A stretch of DNA of 64,000 nucleotides from Clostridium frigoris (GTDB taxonomy: Bacteria > Bacillota > Clostridia > Clostridiales > Clostridiaceae): NCBI RefSeq assembly GCF_018861865.1, contig NZ_JAHLDV010000010.1:1-64000 (forward strand), read 5' to 3'. Under the pieces are notes generated by a model. That model worked only from the letters and a program-made list of their open reading frames with translations, did no database searches and was not told the origin of the DNA. Made by a program: the position numbers and the translations under genes. Every line of letters begins with the position of its first letter. The first letter of the stretch is position 1. Below, one piece after another: positions 36,241-45,913 of the stretch.

Positions 36241-36954
36241 TTATAAATCCATCCTAACACCATAATTTTTTAACCATTCTTTCCTTATCTCATAGTCAGG
36301 CATTACAGAAGCTACAAGCTCCCAAAACTCCTTTGAATGATTCTTATGATACATATGGCACATCTCATGGACTATTATATAATCCAGAGCATTTGCTTTT
36401 GCCATTATACATCTCCAATTGAATAATAGTTCATTTTTAGATGTACAGCTTCCCCATCTCTTCTTTTGTTCTTTAACTTTTATAGCCGTAGGAACGATAT
36501 TAAAGAACCTCTGATAGTATTTAACCTTTAACAATATCATCTCTTTGGCTCTTCCTCTGTACCACACTTCCATGGCTTTTCTAATATCATCTTCACTCTT
36601 ATTTGGAGCTGTAACAATAAATTTACCTCTAAATAATTTTACCTTAGTGTTTTTTATGTTTAAATCTAATTCTATTTGCAGCGAGTAGTTCCGACCTAAA
36701 TACATAAAGGATTCACCATTAACAAATTCTCTATTAATATGGACAAAATGCATATGCTTATAAGAATAAATTTGTTGTATAATCCAATTTGCTTTACATT
36801 TTACCTTTTCAACTACTCTTTCTTCTGATGTCCCAATAGGAGCAGTTACAGTAATAATGTTGGGCGGTTCTACTGCAATTTCCATCGTCTTTCTATTTTT
36901 ATACTCTACATTAAATGCTATGTTTTTTGTTCCATACTTAAATGAAAGCTTCAT
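36241..36954 (-). CDS. YgjP-like zinc metallopeptidase
   Basis: About 237 residues. The zinc site is HEMCH in YIIVHEMCHMYHKNHSKEFW (an HExxH motif plus a downstream His), preceded by the family motif KEQKKRWGSCTSKNELLFNWR. This YgjP/DUF45 family of putative metalloproteases is often encoded next to type I hsdR genes, as here. The ATG at 36954 is preferred over one 12 bases upstream because of the AGGTG stretch. The role in restriction is unknown; turnover of HsdR is one idea. Confidence 0.8.
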   Translation of the reverse strand: MKLSFKYGTKNIAFNVEYKNRKTMEIAVEPPNIITVTAPIGTSEERVVEKVKCKANWIIQQIYSYKHMHFVHINREFVNGESFMYLGRNYSLQIELDLNIKNTKVKLFRGKFIVTAPNKSEDDIRKAMEVWYRGRAKEMILLKVKYYQRFFNIVPTAIKVKEQKKRWGSCTSKNELLFNWRCIMAKANALDYIIVHEMCHMYHKNHSKEFWELVASVMPDYEIRKEWLKNYGVRMDL

Positions 36955-37028
36955 ACGACACCTCATTTATTAGGTTTAAGGTGAGCCTATGCCTTAACTC
37001 TAATTTCTAATTTATATTGTACTAACTC

Positions 37029-40000
37029 TTAAATGACTGGAAAATGCTTCTTAGCTAAATTTAATAATGGCTGAACCATCTGCTTTCTTACACCGAACTT
37101 AATTTGTTTGAAATAATTCTTGTTTAGTGTCATAAAAATTTCTCTTTCAACGTCTGATGTTTTGGAATTGTTAGTGACCCAATCCACACAATAGTTTTCT
37201 TGGATAATTTGTGATATATCCTTTGCTATTTCTTTAGATAACTCAATTATATCTTGGCTAATATAGGTTTCACTCTCCTCAAAAAATTTACTCCCTTCTG
37301 CCTCATTATCTTCTAAAATATACTTTTTCACGACTTCAAAGAAAGCAAATTCCTTTTCATCTAAGCCTAAGCTTTCAGACTGTGATTTTGTACCTTTTTC
37401 AACATCTCTCTCAATAAATTCTTCAAGCTTCTTTTTTCTCTCTATCCAATTATTCGTAGTTTCATCAAGTATTTTTTGAAGTTTCTGTAAAAGGCTCGTG
37501 AAGAATACAGGATTGTCATCCATTTTTACACTTATAGCATGTTTTACAGCATGCTCCATGGCTGATGCTTGTGCTTCGTCTGATTTTAAGGTGTTAATTT
37601 TACTTTTAAAGTCATTTTCAAATAAAGTTATTGGCTCTATCCATTGGAAAACACCAAGAGATTTCAGATGTTTTTCAATTATTTCCCTTACCTTTTCTCC
37701 ACAATCACTTATATCTAGTTCCTCTTGTGGACTATATTTTGCTTTAGCTCCTGCCCTAATATATCCAAGCCACTTCACGTCATTTATAATATCCGTTCCA
37801 ACATGTGATGGCAATAGTGATTCTACCGTTCCTGAAAAACGTTTGTATCCTATTTCAAATTCTGCTCTCTTGTCCTGTGGTTCTAACACATTAATAAGTT
37901 CATCAAGATTATTTTTATCTTTTCCCTTGAACATATTTATAATGTCTTCTCTATAGGAAAGCATTTCTTTATACAATTCATTCATAGGCTGCATAGGTTG
38001 ACCTAAGTCTTGCTTATCAAATATGGCTAAAGCTTCCTCTAAATAGTCCGAAACGCCATAATAGTCGACAACATACCCGCACTGCTTTATTATGATATCT
38101 TTTTTAATGTTTCCACCTTCAACTTCACGCGTAATATCTGTGGTGCAAGTTCTGTTTACTCTAGCAATAGCTTGTAGTAAATTATGCTCTTTTAATGGTC
38201 TATCAAGATACATAACCTGCTCTATGGGTGCGTCAAAACCAGTTAAAAGCATATCCTTTACAATAATAAAACAAAGCTTATCTTTTTCTATAGGCTTCTT
38301 AAAATTATCTATAATTTTTTCCTGCTCTGCTTTTGTAGTAAAATGTTCCTTTAAATAAGTTTCTTCATTTAAGTTACCAGAGAAAATAACTTTACACTCT
38401 AATTCTTGTCCTATAATTTCATTCATATGTTCCTTTATAGCATTATAATATTTAACACAAGCCGCTCTACTTACACAAACAATTTGTGCTTTGAATCCAT
38501 TAGGCAATATATTATCTTTATAATGTTTAAGTATATCTATTGCAATATCCTTAATCCTGTCATCCGCTTCAATTATTGTTTTTTTATTGGCGTATTTTTG
38601 CTTTATAGCTTCTCTTTCTTCATCACTTTTCTCTTTAAAAGCTTCATCAAATAAATCATCCAAGGTTTCACCTTTAATATGAAGTTCAGGTCTTCTTCCC
38701 TCATACACTATCTTAACAGTAGCGCCATCATCCACAGCTTCCTTAATCCCGTACTTATCAATATATCCACCAAATGTTTGAGGTGTGGACTTGTCCTCTT
38801 TATCAATAGGTGTTCCAGTAAACCCTATAAAAGTGGCATTAGGTAACGCTGTACGCATGTTTGATGCTGTATCCTTATACTGGCTCCTATGTGCTTCATC
38901 TGTCAGTACAATTACATTAGACTTTACTGTTAATACATGATAAGGAAGACTAAACTGTTTCTTAACCTTATTTCCATTTTCTATAACTTCTCTTTCCTCA
39001 ATTTCACTTTCAAATTTCTGAATAGTAGTCATAATAATCTTTGGTTGAGCATCAGCTAAAAGTTTTTTCATTACTGAAATTTTACCTGCTCTTTCTGGTG
39101 TAGTAATTTTTGATAGAGTTCTTATAAAAGTATTAAATATCTGCTTATCTAAATCAATTCTATCTGTTACCACTACTATAGTAGCATCAGAAAGCTCTTT
39201 AGTTCTCTTTATCTTCCTCGCTAACATTACCATCGTCAGCGACTTTCCTGAACCTTGTGTATGCCAGATAACTCCTCCTCTTGATAAGGAATCCTTTCCA
39301 TTATTCAACCTGCTAATTGCTTTGTTAACTGCTCTAAACTGTTGATATCTAGCTATTTTTTTAACTATAACTCCATTATCAGTCTCAAACAATAAAAAGT
39401 TTCTCATAACATCAAGAAGATTATTCTTTTCAAGCAAGCCCTGGATAAATAAATTTTGCGCATTTTCCTTCAACCCTTGAACCTTATCCTTTGCAAACGG
39501 ATAAGTGTCCTTCCACTCCAAATAATGAGTATACTGAGAGCTAATTGTTCCAGCATATGCATGGTACTTATTCATTATTCCCGTAAAGAAATTTGTAAAA
39601 AATAGCCTTGGATTACCCTCTGAAAAATCAGTGTCTCTCTCATTCATATATCTTCTAAGTTGCTTAAAGGCTTCTTTTTTGCCTATATTTTCATTCTTTG
39701 TTTTTTCTAAAAATGGGGATTTACATTCAAGAACAACTACTGGAATACCATTAACAAATATAACTATGTCAGGATATATTGATTTCCCTAAAGAAGTTTT
39801 AACCTCAAACTGGCGTGTAACTAGAAAGTTATTATTATCCACATTACCCCAATCAATAAAATGCACTGTCTGGTGCTTTTTATGACCATCTCCATATATA
39901 TCTTGTTCAACTGTATAATTTAAATCTACAATATCATCATAAAGCTTTTCATTTATCTCTAATAGACTTGTCCCCAAATTCTCAGGTCTACTTAAATATC

Positions 40001-40217
40001 TAATGGTTTTATTAATATTACCTTCATCCATCCACGGATTTAATTTTATTAAAGCTTTTTCAAGCCTTCTTACAAGGATTACTTCTGTTAAAGAATCTCT
40101 TTCTCCTTTTTCTGGGACAAGCTCTTTGCCATGAATAAAATCATATTTCAAGTAATCTGTTAAGTATTTTATTGCAGGAAGCTCTACGAGAGTTTCCTCA
40201 TTGCCCAAATCGCCCAC
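37029..40217 (-). CDS. hsdR: Type I restriction endonuclease subunit R
   Basis: A 1062-residue HsdR, the motor and nuclease of a type I restriction system. The N-terminal nuclease domain shows PDIVIFVNGIPVVVLECKSP near residue 150-165 (D...ExK). The SF2 motor follows: Walker A TQGSGKSLTMV near residue 320, the DEAH box in TDEAHRSQ, TGTP, and the helicase motif VI QAIARVNRT. The C-terminal ~250 residues are the helical part that binds HsdM. A GTG start has a GGGGGAG ribosome site. It follows hsdS by 63 bases. No interruption is seen. Confidence 0.96.
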   Translation of the reverse strand: MGDLGNEETLVELPAIKYLTDYLKYDFIHGKELVPEKGERDSLTEVILVRRLEKALIKLNPWMDEGNINKTIRYLSRPENLGTSLLEINEKLYDDIVDLNYTVEQDIYGDGHKKHQTVHFIDWGNVDNNNFLVTRQFEVKTSLGKSIYPDIVIFVNGIPVVVLECKSPFLEKTKNENIGKKEAFKQLRRYMNERDTDFSEGNPRLFFTNFFTGIMNKYHAYAGTISSQYTHYLEWKDTYPFAKDKVQGLKENAQNLFIQGLLEKNNLLDVMRNFLLFETDNGVIVKKIARYQQFRAVNKAISRLNNGKDSLSRGGVIWHTQGSGKSLTMVMLARKIKRTKELSDATIVVVTDRIDLDKQIFNTFIRTLSKITTPERAGKISVMKKLLADAQPKIIMTTIQKFESEIEEREVIENGNKVKKQFSLPYHVLTVKSNVIVLTDEAHRSQYKDTASNMRTALPNATFIGFTGTPIDKEDKSTPQTFGGYIDKYGIKEAVDDGATVKIVYEGRRPELHIKGETLDDLFDEAFKEKSDEEREAIKQKYANKKTIIEADDRIKDIAIDILKHYKDNILPNGFKAQIVCVSRAACVKYYNAIKEHMNEIIGQELECKVIFSGNLNEETYLKEHFTTKAEQEKIIDNFKKPIEKDKLCFIIVKDMLLTGFDAPIEQVMYLDRPLKEHNLLQAIARVNRTCTTDITREVEGGNIKKDIIIKQCGYVVDYYGVSDYLEEALAIFDKQDLGQPMQPMNELYKEMLSYREDIINMFKGKDKNNLDELINVLEPQDKRAEFEIGYKRFSGTVESLLPSHVGTDIINDVKWLGYIRAGAKAKYSPQEELDISDCGEKVREIIEKHLKSLGVFQWIEPITLFENDFKSKINTLKSDEAQASAMEHAVKHAISVKMDDNPVFFTSLLQKLQKILDETTNNWIERKKKLEEFIERDVEKGTKSQSESLGLDEKEFAFFEVVKKYILEDNEAEGSKFFEESETYISQDIIELSKEIAKDISQIIQENYCVDWVTNNSKTSDVEREIFMTLNKNYFKQIKFGVRKQMVQPLLNLAKKHFPVI

Positions 40218-40280
40218 AATTCTCCCCCTCTTATCTTTATACTATATTCTTTAATTTATTATCTCATATCCAATTTTTCA

Positions 40281-41531
40281 TTAGACCTTAACCCTAATCT
40301 TCCCTGTCAAAAGATTCTGCATAAGTCCTTTTTTAAGTTCTTGAAGCTTTTCTTTTTTAGTTTTATATTGTTTTAACTTTAAATCTAATGTTGATAAAAA
40401 ATTAGATATTTCAACTTGCTCTTTATACGATGGTAAAACAACATAAATATCTTTTGTTTCACTTGGACTAACCCTTTTTCGGCTTCCTGTAGTACCTTTT
40501 TCTCTTAATAATAATTCATTCTGAAAAATATCTGAAAAAAAATATTGGAAATAAAAATCTATGTATATTTTTTCCTTACTAATTGCATTATAATTTATAA
40601 ACTCAGTTGAACAAATTTGTATCTTCCCGCAAATGTAATTTACCTTCCATACTCTTTTTTTTCTTGGATTAAGCTTAGAAACTAATATAGAATCTTTTTC
40701 AATAACAAATTTATTACTTCTAATTTCTTCACCATTTTGCAGAACTGGATTTCCTGTTTCATCAAAGGCTGGAATGCTATAATGTAGAAATAAGGCATTG
40801 TGTTCATATGGATTTATAGATTTATTATTAATTGTAAAAAGTGTACCTAATCTTCTAACTTCCCATGCCTCTGGTATCCTACCAATCTCCGTATCCTTAA
40901 ATTTATCATGTCCAATTCCTTTTGTAAGAATCCTCTGCATAAGCCCTTTTTTAAGTTCCTTTGTTTTTTCTATAAGTTTATCAGTGTTTTCTATTTTTTC
41001 GTCTACTGATAATAGTATTGAAAATATTTTTTGTTGCTCTTTTAACGATGGCATTGCTATTATTAAGTTTTTTAAATTATCTCCACTTATATTAGGAAAT
41101 GTAGACCCTTCACAAAAGCTCAAAATTGAATCAATATTAAAAATCATTGTTTGATAAATGAAATCAGTTTGTGAATATTTTTCTTTTCCTCTAATTGAGG
41201 CTAACCCCCTGCCAATACAATATTTATCATCTGCTATATTCATCCTACCTGTTGAACTTCCTCTTACACAAAACAATATATCTTTGTTTGAACATAACTT
41301 TGTAGGCTTTATAGTCCATTGTTTTGCAATTGGATACTTACTTGTAAATTCTGTTGGTCCATTTAATAATGCTATTCCTTCTCCAATGCTATTATAAGAG
41401 CTTCCTATTGGTGATTGACCCATAGTAATTTCTGATATTCCTCCTAACTTAGCTACTTCCCAATTTTCTGGTATCTCCCCTAACTCCGTCATCTTATATC
41501 CTTCTTTAACCTTATTCACTATCTCTGACAC
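40281..41531 (-). CDS. hsdS: Type I restriction specificity subunit S
   Basis: A 416-residue HsdS with two target-recognition domains, each beginning with the family motif G-x-IPE-x-W (LGEIPENWEVAKLG near residue 17 and IGRIPEAWEVRRLG near 215), each followed by a helical spacer ending in KKGLMQ. The two spacers match in sequence (ELKKGLMQRILT and ELKKGLMQNLLT). The two TRDs differ, so the target would be a bipartite asymmetric site. GTG at 41531 or ATG at 41492 could be the start; the latter has a GAAGG site and lines up with family starts. Confidence 0.95.
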   Translation of the reverse strand: MSEIVNKVKEGYKMTELGEIPENWEVAKLGGISEITMGQSPIGSSYNSIGEGIALLNGPTEFTSKYPIAKQWTIKPTKLCSNKDILFCVRGSSTGRMNIADDKYCIGRGLASIRGKEKYSQTDFIYQTMIFNIDSILSFCEGSTFPNISGDNLKNLIIAMPSLKEQQKIFSILLSVDEKIENTDKLIEKTKELKKGLMQRILTKGIGHDKFKDTEIGRIPEAWEVRRLGTLFTINNKSINPYEHNALFLHYSIPAFDETGNPVLQNGEEIRSNKFVIEKDSILVSKLNPRKKRVWKVNYICGKIQICSTEFINYNAISKEKIYIDFYFQYFFSDIFQNELLLREKGTTGSRKRVSPSETKDIYVVLPSYKEQVEISNFLSTLDLKLKQYKTKKEKLQELKKGLMQNLLTGKIRVKV

Positions 41532-41538
41532 CTCAATT

Positions 41539-41784
41539 TTATGTAATTTTCAAAACTAACCAAATAAGTAAAGTATTAATTAAATAATAAAGTATTTTCC
41601 CGCCTATGCTTCCGAACCATATATCATTTGCTCTACCATATCTAAAAACTTCACCAACAATTCTAAATGTTATTATTGATACTGGAACTCCAATTACCGC
41701 AGATTTAAATTCAGTTGTTGACCATAATATCTTAAATATCAATAAAAATCCATTTATTAAAGAATCATATATCATCCTACCCAT
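41539..41784 (-). CDS. Small membrane protein between hsdM and hsdS
   Basis: About 81 residues with two hydrophobic segments (about 8-25 and 60-80) and a short loop containing FRYGRANDIWFGSIGG. It lies 45 bases after hsdM and eight bases before hsdS, so it is part of the restriction operon. Not recognised. The position, splitting the usual M-S pair, is odd. Confidence 0.45.
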   Translation of the reverse strand: MGRMIYDSLINGFLLIFKILWSTTEFKSAVIGVPVSIITFRIVGEVFRYGRANDIWFGSIGGKILYYLINTLLIWLVLKIT

Positions 41785-41829
41785 ACTAATTCCCTTCATC
41801 TGTCTCCATAAAAACCTACATTATTAATT

Positions 41830-43350
41830 TTATTCTATTTCCTCAAATCCCAATTCTTTTAAATACCCATTCAGCCTTAATCCAATCTCTTTTTCCTTAA
41901 TTCCTAACTCATTAATTTCCTCGATAACCGCTTTAATATCTATCTCTTCCTCTTCTTCACTTGTATCAACGTATCTACTAATGTTAAGGTTATAACCGTT
42001 TTCCTTTATAGCTTCTATATCTACTACATTTGCATATTTTTCTACATCTATATATTCATCGAAAGCTGTAACTATTTTGTTTATATCTTCATCTCGCACT
42101 TTATTCTTATTTCCGTCCTTAACAAAGTTGTTACTTCCATCTATAAATAAAACCTTATTTCTTCTATCTTCTTGTTTATTCTTATTTATCACGAGTATAG
42201 CCGCAGGAATACTAGTACCATAAAATATATTTTGTGGAAGTCCAATTACAGCTTCAACTAAATCATCTTTAAGAAAACCTTCTCTTATTTTCCCTTCTGA
42301 CCCACCTCTAAACAATACTCCATGAGGGACTACCGAAGCCATTTTACCTCTTACATTTAAACTTGCTATCATATGGCAAACAAAAGCTAAATCTCCATAT
42401 GATTTTGGTGGTATTCCATATGGAAATCTATGAAACTGGTCAGCACTTGCTTCTTCCAAACCCCAGTTGCTTAACGAAAAAGGAGGATTTGCTAAAACTT
42501 TATCATAGGTCTTCAAAACTCCTCCCTCTGTATGTTTAGGTTCCCTTATCGTATCTCCTTTTTGAATGTCTGCACCCTTTGCTCCATGAAACAACATATT
42601 CATCTTGCAAATAGCCCAAGTAGAAAGGTTAATTTCTTGTCCAAACAAAGATATGTTCTTATAATTTCCACCTTGATTCTTAATATATTGTAATGATTGA
42701 ATGAGCATTCCGCCTGACCCAGCTGTAGGGTCGTAAATTCTCTCGCCTTCTTGTGGTTTTAACACATTTACCATTATTCTTACTATTTCTGTTGGGGTAT
42801 AAAATTCTCCACCCTTTTTTCCACCTTCATCTGCAAATTGTTTTATTAAATATTGGTAAGCATCCCCCAATATATCCTCTGATGCAAGATTAGAGTTTGC
42901 AAGGTTAATAGTATCAAGTACCAATAGTAGTTGTGAAAGCTTCTTGTCAGGAACCCTTTCTTTATCATTATAATTAGCTGTAGTAAGGACTCCAATAAGC
43001 TCTGCATTTTTAGGTTCATCTTCTAATGCTTTAAAAGCCTTATCAAGTTCTGGTCCCACATTTAAATTCAAATTCTTCAACCTAGCCCATCTTGCAGTTT
43101 CAGGCACATAAAAAGTTTCATATATAGCGCTATCGTTTAACAGCATCTCTACTTCTTCCGTAACCATTCCCTGCTCAACAAATTCCTTATATCTATGTCC
43201 TCTTTCTTCATCAAATTCATCATTTAATCTCTTCAAAAATAGCAATCCAAATATGTAATCTTTATATTCCGCTGCCGATAATTCGCCTCTTAAAATATCT
43301 GCACAGGACCACAATACGCCCTCTAAATTTTGTAATGTCAATTTCTCCAT
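41830..43350 (-). CDS. hsdM: Type I DNA methyltransferase subunit M
   Basis: A 506-residue HsdM that methylates adenine. The N-terminal helical HsdM_N domain (LWSCADILRGELSAAEYKDY) precedes the methyltransferase: the SAM motif DPTAGSGGMLI near residue 207 and the catalytic NPPFS near residue 290. GGEFYTPTEIVRIMV, typical of type I enzymes, lies just before. It heads the operon (hsdM - small membrane protein - hsdS - hsdR - YgjP - PC4). Ribosome site GAGGAGA is good. Confidence 0.97.
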   Translation of the reverse strand: MEKLTLQNLEGVLWSCADILRGELSAAEYKDYIFGLLFLKRLNDEFDEERGHRYKEFVEQGMVTEEVEMLLNDSAIYETFYVPETARWARLKNLNLNVGPELDKAFKALEDEPKNAELIGVLTTANYNDKERVPDKKLSQLLLVLDTINLANSNLASEDILGDAYQYLIKQFADEGGKKGGEFYTPTEIVRIMVNVLKPQEGERIYDPTAGSGGMLIQSLQYIKNQGGNYKNISLFGQEINLSTWAICKMNMLFHGAKGADIQKGDTIREPKHTEGGVLKTYDKVLANPPFSLSNWGLEEASADQFHRFPYGIPPKSYGDLAFVCHMIASLNVRGKMASVVPHGVLFRGGSEGKIREGFLKDDLVEAVIGLPQNIFYGTSIPAAILVINKNKQEDRRNKVLFIDGSNNFVKDGNKNKVRDEDINKIVTAFDEYIDVEKYANVVDIEAIKENGYNLNISRYVDTSEEEEEIDIKAVIEEINELGIKEKEIGLRLNGYLKELGFEEIE

Positions 43351-43543
43351 AATTCTATCTCCTCGTCAATCAATATCCATTATTTTAATGTTTTATTTTA
43401 ATAATCTATTCGTTTTAGTTTACCACATTTTCGAATTTCTTTGTCTATTGTGAATTATTTGTTATAAAAATGATTATTATTAATCACAAATTTATTATTA
43501 AAATACAACCCTCTTTAACCGTCTCGTAACTGCTACCTAAAAA

Positions 43544-43577
43544 AACTCCATCTAAGGCATAACACCCAAGTGGAGTT
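43544..43577 (-). terminator. Terminator of the decayed manC remnant
   Basis: AACTCCA pairs with TGGAGTT, followed on the minus strand by a T run. It belongs to the same family as 20605 and 46741 and is directly next to the manC tail remnant, the order seen in both other copies. Confidence 0.7.
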
Positions 43578-43590
43578 TATTATAAATATT

Positions 43591-43650
43591 TTATATATAT
43601 TTCTCAGTTTCACTGCTTCCTTTAAGTTCATTAACTAATTGCTTAGTCTC
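43591..43650 (-). pseudogene. manC: Remnant of the manC 3' end
   Basis: The last ~19 codons read ETKQLVNELKGSSETEKYI before a stop, against EIKHLVNELKESKETEKYI in the intact gene. DNA similarity with the other two copies ends near 43650. More diverged than the 514-base copy, it seems older. It lies between the hsd operon and the Cap15-like gene and marks a second module boundary. Confidence 0.75.
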
Positions 43651-43662
43651 ATAGTGATTATA

Positions 43663-44217
43663 TTAATTTATTTGTATTATAAAATCAATATCTGTTCTTC
43701 TTTCTTTCATTGATTTAAGTCTTTCACTATATGTTTTTTTATCATTAGTACACCTCCTTAATTTCATTTTTTCATATGATGGCCGTTCCTTACCATTGTT
43801 ATAATATTCAGCACTTCCAAATAAAATATTTTCAGTAAACATTATTTTACAAAATCCCTCATGGGAACGGAGGTAGCCTTCACTAATGCCAGGTTTATTT
43901 TTATAATTATAACTTAGCTGATATCCATTTCTAGGAATGTGTTCAATACTGCCTTGAACACTTAAAGAAGTAGAACTTGATGTGCTAGTGTTTAAGACAA
44001 TCAATATTTCATTCCAATCTTGCTCTATAGTTAAAAAGCCCGTCCAAGGTATTTCAACCCCTGTTGGATTTTTTAATGATAATCCCTCAATTTCATATTT
44101 ACCATTTAAATTAGGAAATTTAAAAATTTCCCCAAATATTCTATTTTTCCATACCCATTTTGAAAATATGAAGTAAACCACCAAGAATACTATAGCTGTA
44201 GAAAGTATGAATTTCAC
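43663..44217 (-). CDS. Cap15-like membrane beta-barrel protein
   Basis: A 184-residue frame. A membrane helix (residues 2-20) is followed by a ~120-residue beta-rich domain resembling Cap15 (SMODS-associated beta-barrel): FKFPNLNGKYEIEG, IEQDWNEILIVLNTSTSSST, YQLSYNYKNKPG and the end LFGSAEYYNNGKERPSYEKM. In CBASS, Cap15 binds a cyclic nucleotide and disrupts the membrane. No cyclase is seen nearby. The start is problematic: the GTG at 44217 cuts off an in-frame upstream stretch that encodes a second membrane helix; an ATG at 44359 would reach it if one base of the A4 run (plus strand 44347-44350) were absent. A frameshift, a non-standard start or a truncated form are possible. Confidence 0.6.
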   Translation of the reverse strand: MKFILSTAIVFLVVYFIFSKWVWKNRIFGEIFKFPNLNGKYEIEGLSLKNPTGVEIPWTGFLTIEQDWNEILIVLNTSTSSSTSLSVQGSIEHIPRNGYQLSYNYKNKPGISEGYLRSHEGFCKIMFTENILFGSAEYYNNGKERPSYEKMKLRRCTNDKKTYSERLKSMKERRTDIDFIIQIN

Positions 44218-44656
44218 ATCTAAATGAAATTTTTGATTAAGTAAATATTCTATGATTTTGTTTATTGCTGAAGCAACAATACCTGAAATAATTACTAAGT
44301 AAAAAATAAATTTTACTTTTGGATGGTTATTTACGCATTTATTTGATTTTATACAACATTAAAAAATAAAATATCTCCTTTAAATGCCATGTTTTATTAT
44401 TCAAACACGTATATTTGCTTATTTGTCACAAATATTAAATATATAAAACTATATTTTATATATTTATTTATATATTTACCATATCACCATCGAAATTGTT
44501 TGTCTACATATTTAAAATAAATTCTGTTATTTTAATGATTAATCGTAATTTTTTGTGGATTTTTCACATATATATGGGTATACTATATTTAAACGTAGTA
44601 TTATATATAGAACTTACTATGTAACAAATGATTATAGATTATTGGAGGAATTAATT

Positions 44657-45913
44657 ATGTTAATGGAATTCAGTGTAGAAAATTTTCTGTCTATAAAAGA
44701 CAGGGTAACTTTAACTATGGTGGCATCAAAAGATACATCACACAAAAATAATCTTATAAAAAACGCAGACAAAGGTATAAATATTTTAAATACAGCTGTA
44801 ATATATGGAGCAAATGCTTCTGGAAAAACAACTGTATTACGTGCTATAGGATTTTTAGCTAATTTTTTAAACAGTTCTCATGAAATGCAAAGTGGTAAAA
44901 AAATATCTGTAAAACCATTTAGACTTGATAGAGCCTGCCTTGACAAGCCTAGTAGTTTTGAAATCATTTTTAAAACAGAGGGTATAAAATATTTATATGG
45001 CTTTTCAGTTACTAAAGATAAAGTTGTTGATGAATATCTTTACTACTATCCAAAGGGCAGGCAAAGTATAATTTTTGAAAGAGAAAATACAGATCAATAT
45101 AAATTTACAAATGATATAGAACTACAAACTCAAATAAAAAATAAATTTCATTCTCCAAATAAGTTATTTCTATCTACTGCAAGTTTATGGGACTATAAAC
45201 TTGCTCAAATTCCATTTGAGTGGATAAATAATAATTTACAAATTATAATCTCCCATGAGAGATTAGAAGAAATCACTGCTGATATGATGAAAGAAAATGA
45301 AATCATTAATAAAAAAGTTAAATATCTAATTAAGAATGTTGTAAAAGATATCGAAGACATCACCTTTACAGAAATTGAATTAAATAAGAAAGATAATCCT
45401 CTGTTAAAATATTTAACCGAAGATGCAAAATCAAAGATTTTAAGCAGTAATGATAATAAGCTTTTAAGCGTTAGTACAGCACACAAAATTAATAATTCCG
45501 AGGAATTAATAGAATTCGATTTAGCAGAAGAATCTGATGGAACACGAAAGCTTTTTGGAATCTTAGGACCTTGGGTTACTGTTTTAGAACAAGGTCACAC
45601 TCTTATTGTAGATGAACTTGATATAAGACTTCATCCTCATTTAACAAGATTTTTAGTTGAACTTTTTCAAAATCCTGAGATTAATAAAAACAATGCTCAA
45701 CTTATTTTTTCAACTCATGATACAAATCTTCTTGATCAAGATCTTTTTAGAAGGGACCAAATATGGTTTACAGAAAAAAAAGAAGATAATAGTACTGATT
45801 TATATTCCTTAGATGACTTTACGGTAAGAAAAGATGCGGCCATCGAGAAAGGCTATTTACAAGGTAAATATGGCGCAATTCCTAATATGAAAGGCGATTG
45901 TCTATGGGAGTAA
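44657..45913 (+). CDS. AbiL-type AAA ATPase (RloA/AbiLi-like)
   Basis: A 418-residue ABC/AAA15-type ATPase: MEFSVENFLSIKDRVTLTM at the start, Walker A GANASGKTT near residue 51, Walker B LIVDELDIRLHP and the H-loop FSTHDTNLLD. With the following RloB-like gene this pair matches the AbiL abortive-infection arrangement. The ATG at 44657 has GGAGG eight bases upstream; the longer frame from 44555 would add 34 unrelated residues. The stop overlaps the next gene, so both are coupled. It probably senses phage and controls its partner through ATP hydrolysis. Confidence 0.85.
   Translation: MLMEFSVENFLSIKDRVTLTMVASKDTSHKNNLIKNADKGINILNTAVIYGANASGKTTVLRAIGFLANFLNSSHEMQSGKKISVKPFRLDRACLDKPSSFEIIFKTEGIKYLYGFSVTKDKVVDEYLYYYPKGRQSIIFERENTDQYKFTNDIELQTQIKNKFHSPNKLFLSTASLWDYKLAQIPFEWINNNLQIIISHERLEEITADMMKENEIINKKVKYLIKNVVKDIEDITFTEIELNKKDNPLLKYLTEDAKSKILSSNDNKLLSVSTAHKINNSEELIEFDLAEESDGTRKLFGILGPWVTVLEQGHTLIVDELDIRLHPHLTRFLVELFQNPEINKNNAQLIFSTHDTNLLDQDLFRRDQIWFTEKKEDNSTDLYSLDDFTVRKDAAIEKGYLQGKYGAIPNMKGDCLWE

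Noticed and set aside
37498-37956. 152-residue plus-strand frame
   Set aside because: Antisense to hsdR, low-complexity Ser/Leu-rich translation without a ribosome site.
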